This document shows positions 1 to 13,964 of a stretch of 64,000 nucleotides of DNA, piece by piece (within the stretch, counting starts at the first letter, position 1; every line of letters begins with the position of its first letter). Made by a program: the position numbers and the translations under genes. Source of the DNA: Cacajao melanocephalus (Eukaryota; Chordata; Mammalia; Primates; Pitheciidae); the NCBI GenBank assembly GCA_963573385.1, contig CAUYLG010075820.1, positions 33,501 through 97,500 of the forward strand, read 5' to 3'. The notes beneath the pieces are model-generated. The model saw only the letters and a program-made list of their open reading frames with translations, searched no databases and had not been told where the DNA came from.

Positions 1-1677
1 GAAGTTTCTAATTAAATTACAAGGGTGAAAAGCCTAAAGCCAAAGCCTTGCCCAGCTGCCACCCTTAAACCTCCACTCTGATTCTGAGGCATCTCATCAG
101 AATCCTTAGAATTCTGGAACATTACTGTCCCAGCCTTGATTTTAGAGTACCCAATAGTAGGGATATCCTGCTCCTATGTGGCTCAAAGTGCCTAGCTCAT
201 CTCTTCTGGGCCAACGTATCAATTAGGAATCTTTTGCCTGTTTACAAATAATATAAAAATCCTCCAACTGCCCAAAGTATTGAAATAAATGAAAAAAAAA
301 AATCCAACCAAAACAGCTTGAACAATAAAGGGAATTATGGGCTAACATAAATGAATCTGGGTAGGGGGTTGCTTCGGGCTGTTCTTAGTAAGATTCCAGC
401 AAATTTCCTTATAATTCTCCTGGCTCTGCCCTCTCTTACATGTCCTATCCTGCCTTTCCTGATCCTCAACTCTTCAAGGTCTGTGTTCTAACCTCTGTCA
501 CACAGTAGCTCTAATCTACATTTCTGTATATCCGATTTTTCCAAACTCCTAATCTGGCTATGGAGGCTAATCTCCCAAACCCTTTTGTAAAGTTCTTAAC
601 CTGGGAACTAGAATTCAGGGTTCTGTAAACTTGGATGGAAGAAAAATACAAATTATCACCACCCTCTAACTGATCCTAGAATTAGTACTACTTTATCAGC
701 ATCAGTTGACATGTGAAATACTGTAACTGGTAATAAAAACGAAGTCAACAAATTGCTTACTTTTTAAAACAAGTAATAGCAGTTTCAAAGTCAGTTCTAT
801 AATTATGTTACTTTCATTCACTTGCATTCCAAATGTCTTGAATAACCTGGACAAAGTTAAAAGTAGCATATCAGGAACTGACCATGATCAACAGTCTCTT
901 AGGGCTATGCTGAACCCAACATTAAATAACTGTTTCCTATAAATTATAATATGTGTAAGAAATTACTCATTATTTCAGTAGCTTTACTTGCTACAGCAAT
1001 TTCAGGATTTTATCTTAGTCCCTATGTAAAAGTGTTACACAAGTCAATGTCATTTACTGTGTATTACACCAGGAAAAAAACGTTGAAAACCTTTGGGACG
1101 CTAAATTCACTCACTGGGATACACTAAATGACCTTCATGGTTCCTTCCAACTCTGACACTTTAATTTTACAAACCAAGTTATTTGAGGATTACATGAGAC
1201 TCTAAAAGTCAGGATATGAGTTTGTAACCATCACTAAAGTGATAGACATGACATGTATCTGTTCAGAAATAGCTTGTCTCCTTTTGCCTTCAAGGATTTT
1301 GAATATAAAAATCACTGAGAGAAGAGTAAGCACAATGACTATAATACATTTAAGGCTGAACACATACTTAAGGCATAAAATCATTAACAGTACGACTTCA
1401 AAAAGAAGACTTATCTTATAGCTCTACTTCCTAGGCAACAGATTGGCCTTCCAGTTAAATATTCTATTTTCCTATTGTCCAGAACCTCTTTTTTTCTCAA
1501 ATAGGCTCACATCCCCAAGTAAAGACAACCAATTAGCCTCTCATTCAAGAGTTACTGCCTAAATAAAACTGCCATAAATTAGAGCTGAAATACAAAGATA
1601 CCAGATTTAGTAAATAAAACACTTCCTTTTCTGTGAAAATTAACCCACAGAAAGCCCACTAAAAACGAGATAATTGC

Positions 1678-1793
1678 ACCCGCCTGTAATCCCAGCACAT
1701 TGGGAGGCTGAGGTGGCTGGATCACCTGAGGTCAGGAGTTCAAGACCAGCCTGGCCAACATGGTGAAACCCCGTCTCTAAAAAAAAAAAAAAT
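1678..1793 (+). repeat. Alu left-monomer fragment
   Basis: Starts within the CCTGTAATCCCAGCAC segment and stops in an A-run after GTCTCTAAAA. The right monomer is missing. An A/T-rich tail then runs into the (CA)n tract. Confidence 0.85.
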
Positions 1794-1810
1794 AATAAAT
1801 AAATAATTAA

Positions 1811-1856
<46 letters not shown>
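1811..1856 (+). repeat. (TA)n(CA)n microsatellite
   Basis: A short TATATA run followed by about twenty CA dinucleotides directly after the A-tail of an Alu fragment. Alu tails commonly give rise to such microsatellites. Likely length-polymorphic. Confidence 0.95.
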
Positions 1857-1857
<1 letters not shown>

Positions 1858-2344
1858 AACGAGACAATCACGAACCTGCATCAGGAAAATTAACTCCACA
1901 GCCCAGTGACAATAATTTGGTTAAAGTCCCTCCTAGGAGTGCCTTCAGTAACTCTAACAGGATTACTGAGATGCAGGCATGAATTTAATCATTCATTCAG
2001 CAGACTTACATGTAATAAAGGTGTGGTAAAAGATCTACAAAAGGCATTGGATGATACAAAGGTGAAAAGGAAAGTCTTGGCCTTTGACATAACTTACAGT
2101 ATTATCTGCCTTTGCTGTTTTTATCTCTAGCAACCAGAAACACGCTTGCACAATGTAGGTGGCTCAATAAGCACTTTCTAAATTTAAGTTAAATTCACAA
2201 GGGAAAAGAGGCATGCAATCATGTAGCTAAGTGCCAAGAAGAGAAACACTTGCTCTTTGGCCCTTAAGGAGCTCATCATCAAGCATGGAGACAATTTAGG
2301 ATGCAAATCAACCAGTATTAGAACAGAAATACCGGTTTCTAGTA

Positions 2345-2560
2345 CAGCATAAAGCAATGCTGTCCCCAATATCTGGCAATGCCTGCAGACACTTTTGGTG
2401 CCACAATTGGAAGGGAGGTGGTGTTACTGGAATTTAGAGGGTAGAAGCCAAGGATGCTGCTAAATAGCCTATAATGCACAGCCTTTCCCCACCTCCCACT
2501 GTAAGTACTATCTGACCCAAAGTCAACAGTAGTGCCAAGATTGGGAAATCTTGGCATAAT
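2345..2560 (+). repeat. hAT-Charlie type non-autonomous repeat (MER5A-like)
   Basis: Recognised from the segments TCTGGCAATGCCTGCAGAC and GGATGCTGCTAAATA. The family name is from memory. The same family recurs inverted near 8690. Confidence 0.65.
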
Positions 2561-2759
2561 GGGGAAAAGTACAGGTGCCATGCCAGACTGCCTAGGTTTG
2601 AATTCTTCTTCCACTATCATATAACATTGGATGTGTTACTTCACCTGTAGCATAAGAGTAATAAAATCTGCCTCATTGGTTACTGCAAAAATCAGAGTTA
2701 TGACAGGTAAATCCACTGGCCAACATTATCGGCTCAACAAATGTTATCTATTGTTATCC

Positions 2760-2870
2760 ACGAGAATGTAAGCTCTGTTAGAACAAGAACTTATCTGTTT
2801 TGTTTCCACTGCCTGGAACACTGCCTGACATATAGTGTGCCATCAATAAATATTTGTTAAACAAGTGAAT
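2760..2870 (+). repeat. L2 3'-end fragment
   Basis: The run of AGAATGTAAGCTC, then CACTGCCTGGAACACTGCCTG and AATAAATATTTGTT is the usual L2 3' end. Confidence 0.6.
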
Positions 2871-3100
2871 ATAAAAAAAATAAGAAGCAAAACAAAACAA
2901 AAAAAAACCATATACACAAAAGAAAAAAGACCAAAAAAAAAAAAAAAAAGAATATATAAGCTATCGTGTATGCATAACACAAGGACCACATGGAGAGGTG
3001 AGGCAGATAATGAGCTATTGCTGGCACACAGAGTTTGAACTGGGTGCAGATTGGTCCAGGACAGATGTCCAAGAGGCAACTGGACATGAAAGTCTAAAAT

Positions 3101-3374
3101 GGCCATGTGTGATGGCTCACGCTTGTAATCTCGGCCCTCTGGGAAGCAGAGGCGAGTGAATTGCTTGAGTCCAGTAGTTCAAGACCAGCCTAGGCAACAT
3201 GGCAAAAATCTCTACAAAAAAATACATAAATTGGCCTGGTGTGGCGGAGCGTGCCTTTAGTCCCAGCTACTTGGGGGACTTGCAGGAGGATTGCTTGAGC
3301 CTGTAAAGTGGAGGCTGAAGTGAGACTGCACTCCAGCCTAGGTGACAAAGCAAGACCCTGTCTCAAAAAAAAAA
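3101..3374 (+). repeat. Alu (AluJ-like)
   Basis: A full dimer, heavily diverged, with TACAAAAAAATACATAAATT in the middle and an A-tail at the end. Confidence 0.85.
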
Positions 3375-4322
3375 GTTTAAAACAAATAGAGTGGTCAAAA
3401 AACACAAAAGAGAGAGACATCAGGATACTAGTGATAGATGACAACACTTACAGTTAATGAAATGGGCTAGAGAGAAGGGGTATGAGAACACAGTCCTGGG
3501 AAGAAAATCAATTATGAAAAGGAGACTATTACCAGATTTTAAAAGATCGTGTTTATTCATTATGAAAGGAGTCAGAAGCCCATTAGAGGAAACAGTGTGA
3601 CAAAAATACACTTAAAAGTACATAGACCTAACACAAGTATACATGTGTATGTACGAAGGAAATGAAACCAGAGAAGATGCTGAAGACACGGGGAAGGTAA
3701 CTGTTGAAGCAAGGTTAGGACAAACAAAAGGATAAGAGGTAGAGGACAGATGAAGGAAATGGAAGGGAGAGGAAGGAGTTAGGAGATTGAGAATTAGTAG
3801 AGGAGGACAGGTAGAGACCCACAAAAGTTTTTAAGGTGTTGTAAGTTGCGGGAGTTCATGCTTAGGAACTTTCACTTATTTATTTTTTTAATTTTTCCCT
3901 GGGGAATGAAAACCTTGAGGAAAAGGAGAATGTTTTGAAATAGGCACTTAGAGGAAGGAAACGGAGCTGATCAAGACACATTAATACTATGGTGATTTCC
4001 TACAAAAAGCCCAAGATTTGAACCCATAAATTTATGGAGGAACTTGGGTAAGTGTGAAGCTAGATGGCTTGAATGTGAGGATTGGAAATATGCAAAAAGG
4101 TATAAGGACAGGTTGTGGAGAAAACAGTTTAACTAATGTTCCATAGGGTCCTGGAAGAAAATGGACCTTAAGAGAGGCCCATTTAGGACAGTAGCCAAGA
4201 TGCTCAGAAATTAAATCTGAGTTGTGAAAGAACAAAGATTTATATAAAAATGCTTTTGGACTACTCTGAAATAAAGTTGGGATTGTATCACATAAAATCT
4301 ACATAAGAATAATACTACAGAT

Positions 4323-4613
4323 AGGCCAAGTGTGATAGTCCACACCTGTAATCCCAGCACTTTGGGAGGATAAGAGAGGTGGATCACTCGAGGTCAGGAG
4401 ACTGAGGCCAGTGTGGGCAACATGGCAGAACTCCATCTCTACAAAAATACAGAAATTAGCCAGGCATAGTGGTGCATGCCTGTGGTCCCCCAGCTACTAG
4501 GGAGGATCAGGTTAAGCCCGGGAGGTGGAGATTGCAGTGAGCCAAGACTGCGCCACTGCATACCAGCCTGGATGACAGAGTCAGACTCTGCTACGAAAAA
4601 AAAAAAAAAAAAA
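4323..4613 (+). repeat. Alu
   Basis: A full dimer beginning at GGCCAAGTGTGATAGTCC and ending in an 18-base A-tail. Confidence 0.9.
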
Positions 4614-4765
4614 GGAATAATGCTACATAAAGCTGTAACAGGAGACAGGAGTCAACGAGAAGTCAAATCCTTGCCTCAAAGATTATTACGATTCTGTTCA
4701 AGGTACTTAACTTCTCAGATTTCTTCATTTCTGAAATGACAAGAGAAATGCCAACATCAAGAATT

Positions 4766-5374
<609 letters not shown>

Positions 5375-5529
5375 AGGATTTTTTTTTTTTAAGAATTAAA
5401 ATATATACAACAACATATAAGATACCCAAGTAACAAGCTAAGGAAAAAGTATGTACTAAACAACTGAAATAAAAGCCGATTTCATTTCTGTCTACATTTT
5501 TTCAGAGAATGTATTTAAAAGACACCCTT

Positions 5530-5630
5530 ACTGGGCACAGTGGTTCACACCGGTAGTCCCAGCTACTCCAGAGGCTGAGGTAGGAGGATCACTTGAGCCC
5601 AGGACTTCACAACTAGCCTGGGCCAAAAAG
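5530..5630 (+). repeat. Alu monomer-like fragment
   Basis: About 100 bp, from ACTGGGCACAGTGGTTC to AGCCTGGGCCAAAAAG, with an internal jump across the usual CAGCACTTTGGG part. Confidence 0.7.
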
Positions 5631-6584
5631 AAAGACACTACTGGAAATCTCCTTGAGAATGTTTCTCAAGTCTGCCCTCAGTTTTCCAGAGGAGAGAGTA
5701 CTTCCTGATCCAGCCACACGTAGTTTTCTAGTGCTAAATACAAATTATATAAATATTAAAAGAATTAAATGAGATACTATTAAAAGCAAAAAGTGATGGA
5801 AAATATAAGATGGTTTCATTATTAATGGTGACTTAGTCAATCCACAAGCTACAGGGTCTACAGTGTCCCTATTGGTAAGCAGTTAGCAAGTTCATATCTC
5901 TGTACCATTATCCAAAAACAAAAGAAAGCTAGTTTAAGACTCAGTTAAACAACTGATCTGAGAGAGCGCTAGTGGTATCATTGCTAATTGAAACATAATA
6001 ACTAGCTTGATATGAGAGCTAAAACTGTAAAGAAAACTCCGAAATAAATATTCGTGACCTTGGATTAGGCAACGGTTTCTTAGATATGACACCAAAAGAA
6101 TAAACAATAACCAAAAAACCCCACAAAACAGACATCATTAAAATTTTTAAAACTCCCATCCCCACTCTCAATTATTTTTGGAAAATACCTAAGGAGTGGA
6201 CTTAGTGCATCCAACGGTAATTCTATTCTAACTTTCTGAGGAACCATCCAAGTGTTTTCCTCAGCAGTTGCACCATTTTGTATTCCTACCAGCAATTCTC
6301 AAGGGTTCCAATTTCTCCACATCTTTGCAAACATTGATGATTTTCTATTTTTGTTTGTGTTGTAATTATAGATACCCTAGTGGGTGTCAAGTGGTATCTC
6401 ACTGCGGTTTTCAGTTGCATTTCCCTTATGACTAGTGATGTTGAGCACCTTGTGTTTCTTGGTCATTTGTATAGCTTCTTCAGAAATGTCTATTCAATCT
6501 GTTCTCATTTTAAAATTCGGTTGTCTTTCTGCTCGGTTGGGGTTTTTTTGTTTGTTTTTACTTTTTTATTTTTTAAACATAAAT

Positions 6585-7028
<444 letters not shown>

Positions 7029-7443
7029 GAGTGCTTTGTAGATTCTGAATTCTAAAGCGCTTATCAGATATACCATTTGCAATATTTGTCTTCCATTCTA
7101 TAGGCTATCTTTCACTATCTTTGTAATGTCATTTAATACACAAAAGTTTTAAATTTTGATAAAGTCCAACTTATCTACTTTTGCTTTTGTTGCTCATGCT
7201 TTTGGTGTCAGCCATTTACCTCTCCCCAAGCTCTCTTATTTGAGCTATAATAATCTGGTCACATATAGCACACAAACACAACTATGAAAGCCTAATTATA
7301 ATAAAGACTACCTTGCTGACATATGAAGTTTATTATAAAGAATACTGTCTTATTAATATAGCTAAAATCTTAGACTTAAAAACAATACTTTTCCTAACAA
7401 AACTAATGACAAAAAGTCTTCTCTCCCCAACTTTTTTACATAC

Positions 7444-7638
7444 CTCCTATAGAAGTGCCAGTGGTACTATTGCTTGTAAGAGTAGCTGAAGTCTCTGACA
7501 CTGCAGAAGGCTGGCTACTGCTGATAGCTGAAGCAGTATCAGAGGCCTGCTCAGAGGTAGATGGATTTGAATTGTTAATGGAAGCGCTAGTAGCTTGTGA
7601 TTCCATTCTTGCAGAAGTGGTAGGTACTACAGTAGGTT
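7444..7638 (-). CDS. RNF111: RNF111 internal exon, Ser/Thr-rich linker (probably human exon 5)
   Basis: The acceptor AG is at 7640-7639 (TTTGTAG) and the donor GT at 7443-7442 (GGAG|GTATGT). The 195-nt exon encodes a low-complexity Ser/Thr/Ala linker starting [15 protein letters not shown] and ending TTGTSIG, which follows the third SUMO-interaction motif in Arkadia. A few residues near SSQPSAVSE differ from the human sequence as I recall it. The Met in ARMESQ is the first in-frame ATG available to a transcript starting upstream of these three exons. Confidence 0.93.
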
Positions 7639-10600
7639 CTACAAAATACAAAATGTCAACTTAGCATTTCAAAACAAATTAGACAAAGGAGTATACTTTA
7701 ATCAAAGCTAATGTGTTTATGATAATTAATAAACAAGCAAACTTTAAAAATACAAACTCTCTAAAAACATGGTAAAGAAAGCTTTCATAAAGCTAAACTG
7801 CAATATCAAACTGACATGTTACTAAAATATTACTGCATTGTTAAAAATCTAAGACTTACAACCATATTCCAATAATTTAGGTCATAACACTTTTCAGGTA
7901 GCTTCTAAATAAGTTCTCTGATCTATCACAAAAAAGAAAAGAGTAAAAGGGAAGTAAAAGTTCCTTGCTAGGCACATACACATGGTCACAAGTGTTACAA
8001 ACCACACTTTGACACAATATGGATTCTAGGGTAAGACTGCCTGGAGAGCAATACTGATTTCACCACTGACGTTATGAATATGAGTAAGTTACTTAACCAT
8101 TCTCCATTTCCTCATTCAGAGAACTGGAAAAGTAACAGAATTTTCTTCATAGAACAGTCATTAGGATGAACTGAGATCACATACTTCATATGACGCTTTA
8201 CAGAGAGCAATCACTTAACCTTAGCTATGATTTCTAATATCTGTTTTAATCTTCTTTCCATGCCTTTTTGTACGTTTTCCAAAGAGAATTTTGCAAATAT
8301 TAATATTCATCAGTGCTTTCTGATAAAAATTAACATTTTTCTATCAGAAAGTAAGAGAAATTTCAGACAGACCTCAACTTGTGAGTTAACTTTCAAAGAA
8401 CTAATTGTAAAATGGTTGCTTAAAATTGAGAACAATGGGAATAAATCCATCCAAAGCATAGTCACAACAATTAAATCTCAAAAGAAGGGGCTCTCTTAAC
8501 ATGCTGTGGAATGAGAGGATTGACTTTCTATATAATGCAGTATGGTAAGCTAATTCCTTAGGTACAAATAGTGCCTATAAGTCCATATGGGACACTTTCA
8601 ATGCTACTATGTACAAATGTATATGCGAATTGCTCGTACATAAAAACGGTGGGGAAGAACTTTTGTTTATTTGTAAATAGTTTAACAAGGGTTTCTCAAT
8701 CCTGACAATATTAACATTTTGGGCTAGACAATTCTTTGGTGGGGAGGAGATGTGCGCTGTGAATTGTGATGTTTAGCAATGTCACTGTTCTCTACCCATT
8801 AGGTATCAGTAGCATCCTTCCCTAACTGTGAAAACCAAAAATGTCTGCAGACATTGCCAATTAAAACCTAGGGGAGAAAAGTTTCCCTGGTTGAGAACCA
8901 CTGGTCTCATATACTTAAAGTTTTAGATTTATTTTTAGTAAGAGAGGAACTTCCCACTGAGAAAAACTAGGGGAGGAAGTGGTTATCTACTGATAACTGG
9001 AATACTTTTAACCCAGTAAAGTATAACTTCTGGTTGAACTTACTCTAGTGAGTAAAAGGCTATACTCTATCGCCGTCTCCTACTTACTGGCTAGCAGGTG
9101 TCACACTGAAACACATACAAAAAGTTTCCAAAATAGTCACCCTATATTTAGTTAACTCTGAGTAATTATTAATTAATCCCTATTACATTAGCCACTGTCT
9201 TACAGATTATTTAAGGTGTTTCAAAACAAAAACCAGGGATTGTTGAATGAAATGCTAACAGTTGTTTATCTCTTCATAAACAACTCAGTACTGGTACTCT
9301 GAAAGTTATGACCACCTAAACTGCAAACAGCCCATAAAAGAGCTGAATGCATATGGCCTCTAACTCTTTCCACCTATCAACTCTTTCCATCTACCTGGTA
9401 TGTTCTTTGCCCAATTTATAGCTAACTCCCAAACCTAACAAACTTACATATGGCTTACCATTTTCATTTACGGAAATTATGACTGACCAATTCCTAAGAT
9501 ATAACTAATAATACCTCAAGATGATTCAATATGTGGGCAAATTCACACATATATTCATTCATATATTCATGAATTCTACCACTTTTCCTAACCTCTGTAT
9601 TCCAACTCTGGTTTTGTTTCCTCAGTTACTTGGGTACAGCTGTAAGCCAAAATAAAACACAAAAACTGAGCAGCACAAAAAGTTACCAGTAATATTAAAG
9701 GATAATGTAACTTTTAAAAGTAAAGCTAGATATTTTAAACAACCAGTATTAGTCATTTAAAATTCAGTTACAGTGCTTTTGTGTTTGTATATAAAAAGTG
9801 CTGCTTCTATTTTTTCACGGCAAGTTAAAGACAATCATGTCACAAATCAAACTAAACTATGAGCTAAGCTCAAACTACCACTTGTAAAAAATTTTTTTTC
9901 CTGAGAAAATAGCTGTCAAGTAATGAAACAATAACCACAAAAAATTTTATGTAAATTTACAAGCGTAGGATATTATATCAACTAAAAACGTGAGATTAAA
10001 ATATCTGACAATTTCCCTATAGTTAATACATTACCAGGAAGCAGTAGGAGGAGTTTCTAGCATATTAAGATTTCCTTTTATCAAACTCCTTTATAATTTT
10101 CTACTGTTACTACTTCAATTTACCATCTTCATCAACGGTAAGGTCCACAACTTCTGCTGCATTCTGCCTCAAGGGCTGTATAACAGTAGAAATCCTACTG
10201 CGGTTCCGTGGCTCCTGTGGCCGACTTGCATGAGAACTTGAACCCTGGCTCCAATGAGATCTGGAGTGTCCAAGGGTTGAACGAGACCTTAAATTACATC
10301 AATATTAAGTTAGCAAATATAAATAAATAATTTTTAGTCATCACAAAAACCCGTAAGCCTTTCTTACTAAATATTAAGTTTTTCATACAACATTTCTCCA
10401 AAGAAATAATGGTAACAGAATTAAAAATCATGACTAGCACAATGTCTGGCACTCAGTAAACTTTGCTTAATGAATCACCAACCAACTAACCTAAAAATAT
10501 AAATGCTATGTTGTACCAATCATTAGTGTAAAACATACGATTCTGTTTCAAGAATGCTACTCTCTCTTCCATGGTTACTTTGAGTATTTACCTAGGTTAT

Positions 10601-13192
10601 AATAAACTATTTATATTTTCTATTAATAGCTAAGATTATTCACTATAGGTAAAGGAATAAAATAACACCCTGCACATTTAAAAACATCCTCAAGTACATA
10701 TTAGTTTGGTAGCCATAAGAAGTATCACTTGCATGAGCTGCTTTATGCTTTTACAACACGTGACTGCAAACCCTAAACATCTAACTTCATTTAAGTATGT
10801 GTATAGTATTACACTATTCTAAATTTACTTACAGGTATGTATACTTTTAAGGACTCACTATAATGATTCGCACTGATGATATACAGGGATAATATGGAGA
10901 ACATACAGTCCTAAGGCTCCAAGAGAAAAAAATCTATCTTTGAGAAAGGTGAGGCCAATAAAACACAAGGGCTTTCTCCTGCTCAAATTAAATATAAAAC
11001 TGCTTATAAGCTTATTGTCAGCATTTATGGAAAAGATCTGTAATATAAAAGGTCATCGAGGGTAGGAGTTTAACCACTCAGAAGAGAACTCCAAAGGTCA
11101 AAGTGGGCTGAAAATAGCCTCTACATTTTCAGTCCAACTTGAACTTCAACAATTACAGAAATTAAGAGTTTAAAAAGGAGTTCAAATTCTTAAGAAGGAG
11201 TATAAAGGTTAATTACTGAGCCACTGTCAAAACAGGATAGTACATATCAGAAACAGTTGTGGTATAGCTTGAGCCATGACAGTAAACAAATGTCTTGGAA
11301 TAAAATGGTTTCATCTGAGTACAGATATCACCACTTAAAATTCTTGAAAAACCAAGTCTATGATGAGACTGAGCAGTCTGTTATCTCTGGGAAGTTGTTA
11401 ATAGCTGAAGGAAGTAACAGGTCCACTTTGCAGTACTTCTGTGAAAGCATCATATTCTATCAGACGGAGCAAGTGCAAAAAAAACTGATGTATGAGGAAG
11501 TCTCAAAGAGGTATTAGTAGCCACTATGATTAGTAGCAACTATCAAATTCCGACACAAAACACTTTAAAACACAGAACTACTCTCTTAAATAAAAGAGCC
11601 AAAAGCCAGCTGAGCAATAACAAAGTTAATATCCCAGATAACAATAAGGAAAATAACAATGAGTTGTGAACACTTTGGGTCTTTTTCAAGGTCATTGTCT
11701 GCTACTCAGGTGAATGAATCTGCTTGGCATCACCATGTCCAAAAGAAGACCTCTAGCCCTGTAAGGAAAAACAGGTCCGTAATTTCAGTAGTCCTTACAG
11801 CTCATAAAAATTGAGTCACTGTTGTACCAAGCACTACGCACAGCCACAGGACAAGTGTGGTACATAATGATTATCACTTTTCATCAGAGTTGGGGAAAAT
11901 CATACAAAAATGAAAACAAACAAGGATATGTTATACAACGTTCACTTCCGTGCCTTTGGAAGTAGCACTTCGATGCAAAAAAGGCAGTGAAAAAGCGTGT
12001 TCTAAGTGTGTTTGTAACAGACGTCAGAAATACTTTTAAAATCAATAACAACATATTAAAATGCAATCAACAAATGCACTTTTAAATTCATTACAACACA
12101 AAAATTAAGATTCAGCTGTTAGATTATTAGTTTGGTGTAGCAAAAGAAACAGAGCAACTCTTTACTGCTATTATTACCAACACTTACAATCATCTAAAGT
12201 ATAAGATAAATGCAGTGTTAGGAGTTGGTATCGTGAGGGGAGAGTTGAAGTAATTTTGCAATAGGGCAATGTCTCTTTTCCAGTTATTTATAAAAACAAA
12301 TGAGGATGTTTCACTGATGTGTTATTTCAGAGCACAGAAGAAATTACTGAGTGAAGGACAAAGAGGCAAACAATATGTTTTGAATTACAGTGCCCTAACC
12401 CAGTAACAGCACAAATTTCACTGGTATCAATGAGCAACATCTTGAAACAAGCAGACTCTAACAAAAAGGGCTATTTCAACATCAATACCTCTTAATATAT
12501 TTTTCACTTCTAATTTTAGTACCAACCCCAACACTTATGTATTATTCACATCTAAATTTCAAAGGAGATCATGAATTCTCCATATCATTAAAAGAATGCA
12601 ATTTTATAAAACACTAAGAAAAATTATTGTTTATTTAGAGTAATAATTCTTAACTCTCACTGTATACTTGGGGTGCTTTAAAAAGATTAACCTCTAAAGT
12701 TCCAGTTCAAGTCTGGGAAAGAGTCTAGGCAACAATATAGCTTTATTTTATTATCTCTCCAGGTGAGTTTAATGCAGCCTGCTTTGAAAACCACTAATCT
12801 ACACGGGCTCAGTGGCATGTGCCTAGAGTCCTAGCTACTACACAGACTGAGACAGGAGAATCACTTGAACCAAGCAGTTCAAGTCCAGCCTGGGCAACAT
12901 AAAAATATTCTGCCTCTTAAAAAAAGAAAATTCATTAATCTGATACATGAATACTCAAACTGGGTCTCAAAAAAAAATTTGTTTAAGTGCATATATTTGC
13001 AGCACAAGCATGTTTAATATTTACATTTAAAATTTCAAACATTTAACTAAGAATTAAAATCTCACCGATAGCTCTCTCCAACTGTTACAATCTCCACTTC
13101 ACTGTCAGTTGAGGTAACATTAATTTCTTCATTGGCAGTAACCTGGGGAGTGGAAGAAGCTTCTATCACCACAACATCTTCATCGATACCCC
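7444..13192 (-). CDS. RNF111: RNF111 (Arkadia), partial: three internal coding exons
   Basis: RNF111 is a nuclear RING-type E3 ubiquitin ligase. It promotes TGF-beta/Nodal signalling by degrading SKI, SnoN and SMAD7, and acts as a SUMO-targeted ligase. Three minus-strand exons join in frame (127, 164 and 195 nt) with GT-AG sites throughout. The joined product matches the part of Arkadia holding three SUMO-interaction motifs: VVVI and VEIVTV in the first exon, VVDLT in the second, then a Ser/Thr-rich linker in the third. The large upstream exon with the start codon and basic/serine-rich N-terminus is absent up to the CPNE2 promoter. The downstream His-rich and RING exons would lie left of base 1. 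No stop or frameshift is seen, so the exons were under selection until recently or still are. The gene is cut off on its 5' side by a junction to 16q-type sequence. Identification is from recalled protein sequence. Confidence 0.93.
7639..10123 (-). other. RNF111: RNF111 intron between the linker exon and the SIM3 exon
   Basis: A 2.5-kb AT-rich intron with no Alu, which is unusual in this window. One hAT-type repeat is at about 8690-8905. The rest is unassigned. Confidence 0.85.
8690..8905 (-). repeat. hAT-Charlie type non-autonomous repeat (MER5A-like)
   Basis: Opposite orientation to the copy at 2345. The segments CATTTTGGGCTAGACAATTC and GGTTGAGAACCACTGG are typical of the family's ends. 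Confidence 0.7.
10124..10287 (-). CDS. RNF111: RNF111 internal exon with SUMO-interaction motif 3 (probably human exon 4)
   Basis: The acceptor AG is at 10289-10288 and the donor GT at 10123-10122 (GATG|GTAAAT). The exon has 164 nt. It encodes an Arg/Ser-rich stretch ([16 protein letters not shown]) and ends in VVDLTVDED, the third and strongest SUMO-interaction motif of Arkadia, followed by acidic residues. Phase is continuous with both neighbours: two bases of the first codon come from the 13 kb exon, and one base is left for the 7.5 kb exon. Confidence 0.93.
12645..12790 (+). repeat. Degraded hAT-type DNA transposon fragment
   Basis: The phrases AATTCTTAACTCTCACTG and GCTTTGAAAACCACT resemble the two ends of a MER20/MER58-type element. 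Assignment is tentative. Confidence 0.4.
12802..12920 (+). repeat. Alu-monomer-like fragment
   Basis: Diverged GGGCTCAGTGGCATGTGCC through CCAGCCTGGGCAACAT, ending in an A-rich tract. Confidence 0.7.
13066..13192 (-). CDS. RNF111: RNF111 internal exon with SUMO-interaction motifs 1 and 2 (probably human exon 3)
   Basis: The acceptor AG is at 13194-13193 after a CTTTCC tract, and the donor GT is at 13065-13064 in the context CG|GTGAG. The exon has 127 nt and encodes the segment [12 protein letters not shown] through [10 protein letters not shown]. The hydrophobic VVVI flanked by acidic residues and the VEIVTV core are the first two SUMO-interaction motifs of Arkadia. The exon begins with the last two bases of a codon, so it needs an upstream coding exon. 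That exon is not found between here and the CPNE2 promoter. Confidence 0.93.
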
Positions 13193-13657
13193 CTGGAAAG
13201 AAAAAGAAACAACATTTAAAGGCATCTTCCTGTCAGCTAATCATTAGGCAGAAATTTTTATTCTGACTTTGAAGACTATGAGATTCATTGCAAAAATAAA
13301 AATCTGTCAAAAAGTTTTTTAAAAATACACAAGGAGCAAAAAACAGAAAAAATGGTAATCGCTGTTTTAATCTATATTTCTTTGTATGTTTACTTCCTCT
13401 TTTATGAATTTTGTGCCTTTCATTACAAATATTCAGAGGTTTCTATATAAATTTGTAAGATCTTATATATTTATCCTGTAATATATGTAGTATAGATCTT
13501 GTGTAAGATATTCCATTATTTAAGATATTAACCCCATAATATCTCAGATAAAGTTTTTCCAGTAGCTGTATATGATTTCTCCAAGGCTGTTTTCATTTTG
13601 GTGATATATTCTTTTAAGAAACACACAGTAGCTTTTTGGTTTTATGTTATGAAATCT

Positions 13658-13964
13658 GTCATTTATTTATTTATTTATTTATTTTCAGACAGTCTCTTAC
13701 TCTGTTGCCCAGGCTGGAGTACAGTGGCATGATCTTGGCTTACTGCAAACTCCTCCGCTCCCTGGGTTCAAGTGATTCTCATCCCTCAGCCTCCCAAGTG
13801 GCCAGGACTACAGGTGCACATCAGCATGCCAGGCTAATTTTTTAGTAGAGATGAGTTTTCACCATGTTGCCAAGGCTTGTTTTGAACTCCTAACCTCAAG
13901 TGATCTGCCCACCTCAGCCTCCCAAAGTGCTGGGATTACAGACATGAGCCACGGTGCCTGGCCA
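13658..13964 (-). repeat. Alu with (TTTA)n tail
   Basis: Full dimer. The poly-T end has become a (TTTA)n tract at about 13661-13685. The head ends CGGTGCCTGGCC. Confidence 0.9.

Larger units (their letters stand above)
10288..13065 (-). other. RNF111: RNF111 intron between the SIM3 exon and the SIM1/2 exon
   Basis: A 2.8-kb AT-rich intron. It holds a degraded hAT-type repeat near 12645-12790 and a short Alu-monomer fragment near 12802-12920. No coding sequence is recognised; 11257-11517 is open by chance only. Confidence 0.85.

Noticed and set aside
1640..1867. Cys-Val repeat protein on the minus strand
   Set aside because: Translation of the (CA)n microsatellite and an Alu fragment.
11257..11517. 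86-codon plus-strand frame in an RNF111 intron
   Set aside because: No similarity recognised, no splice signals, and antisense to the gene.
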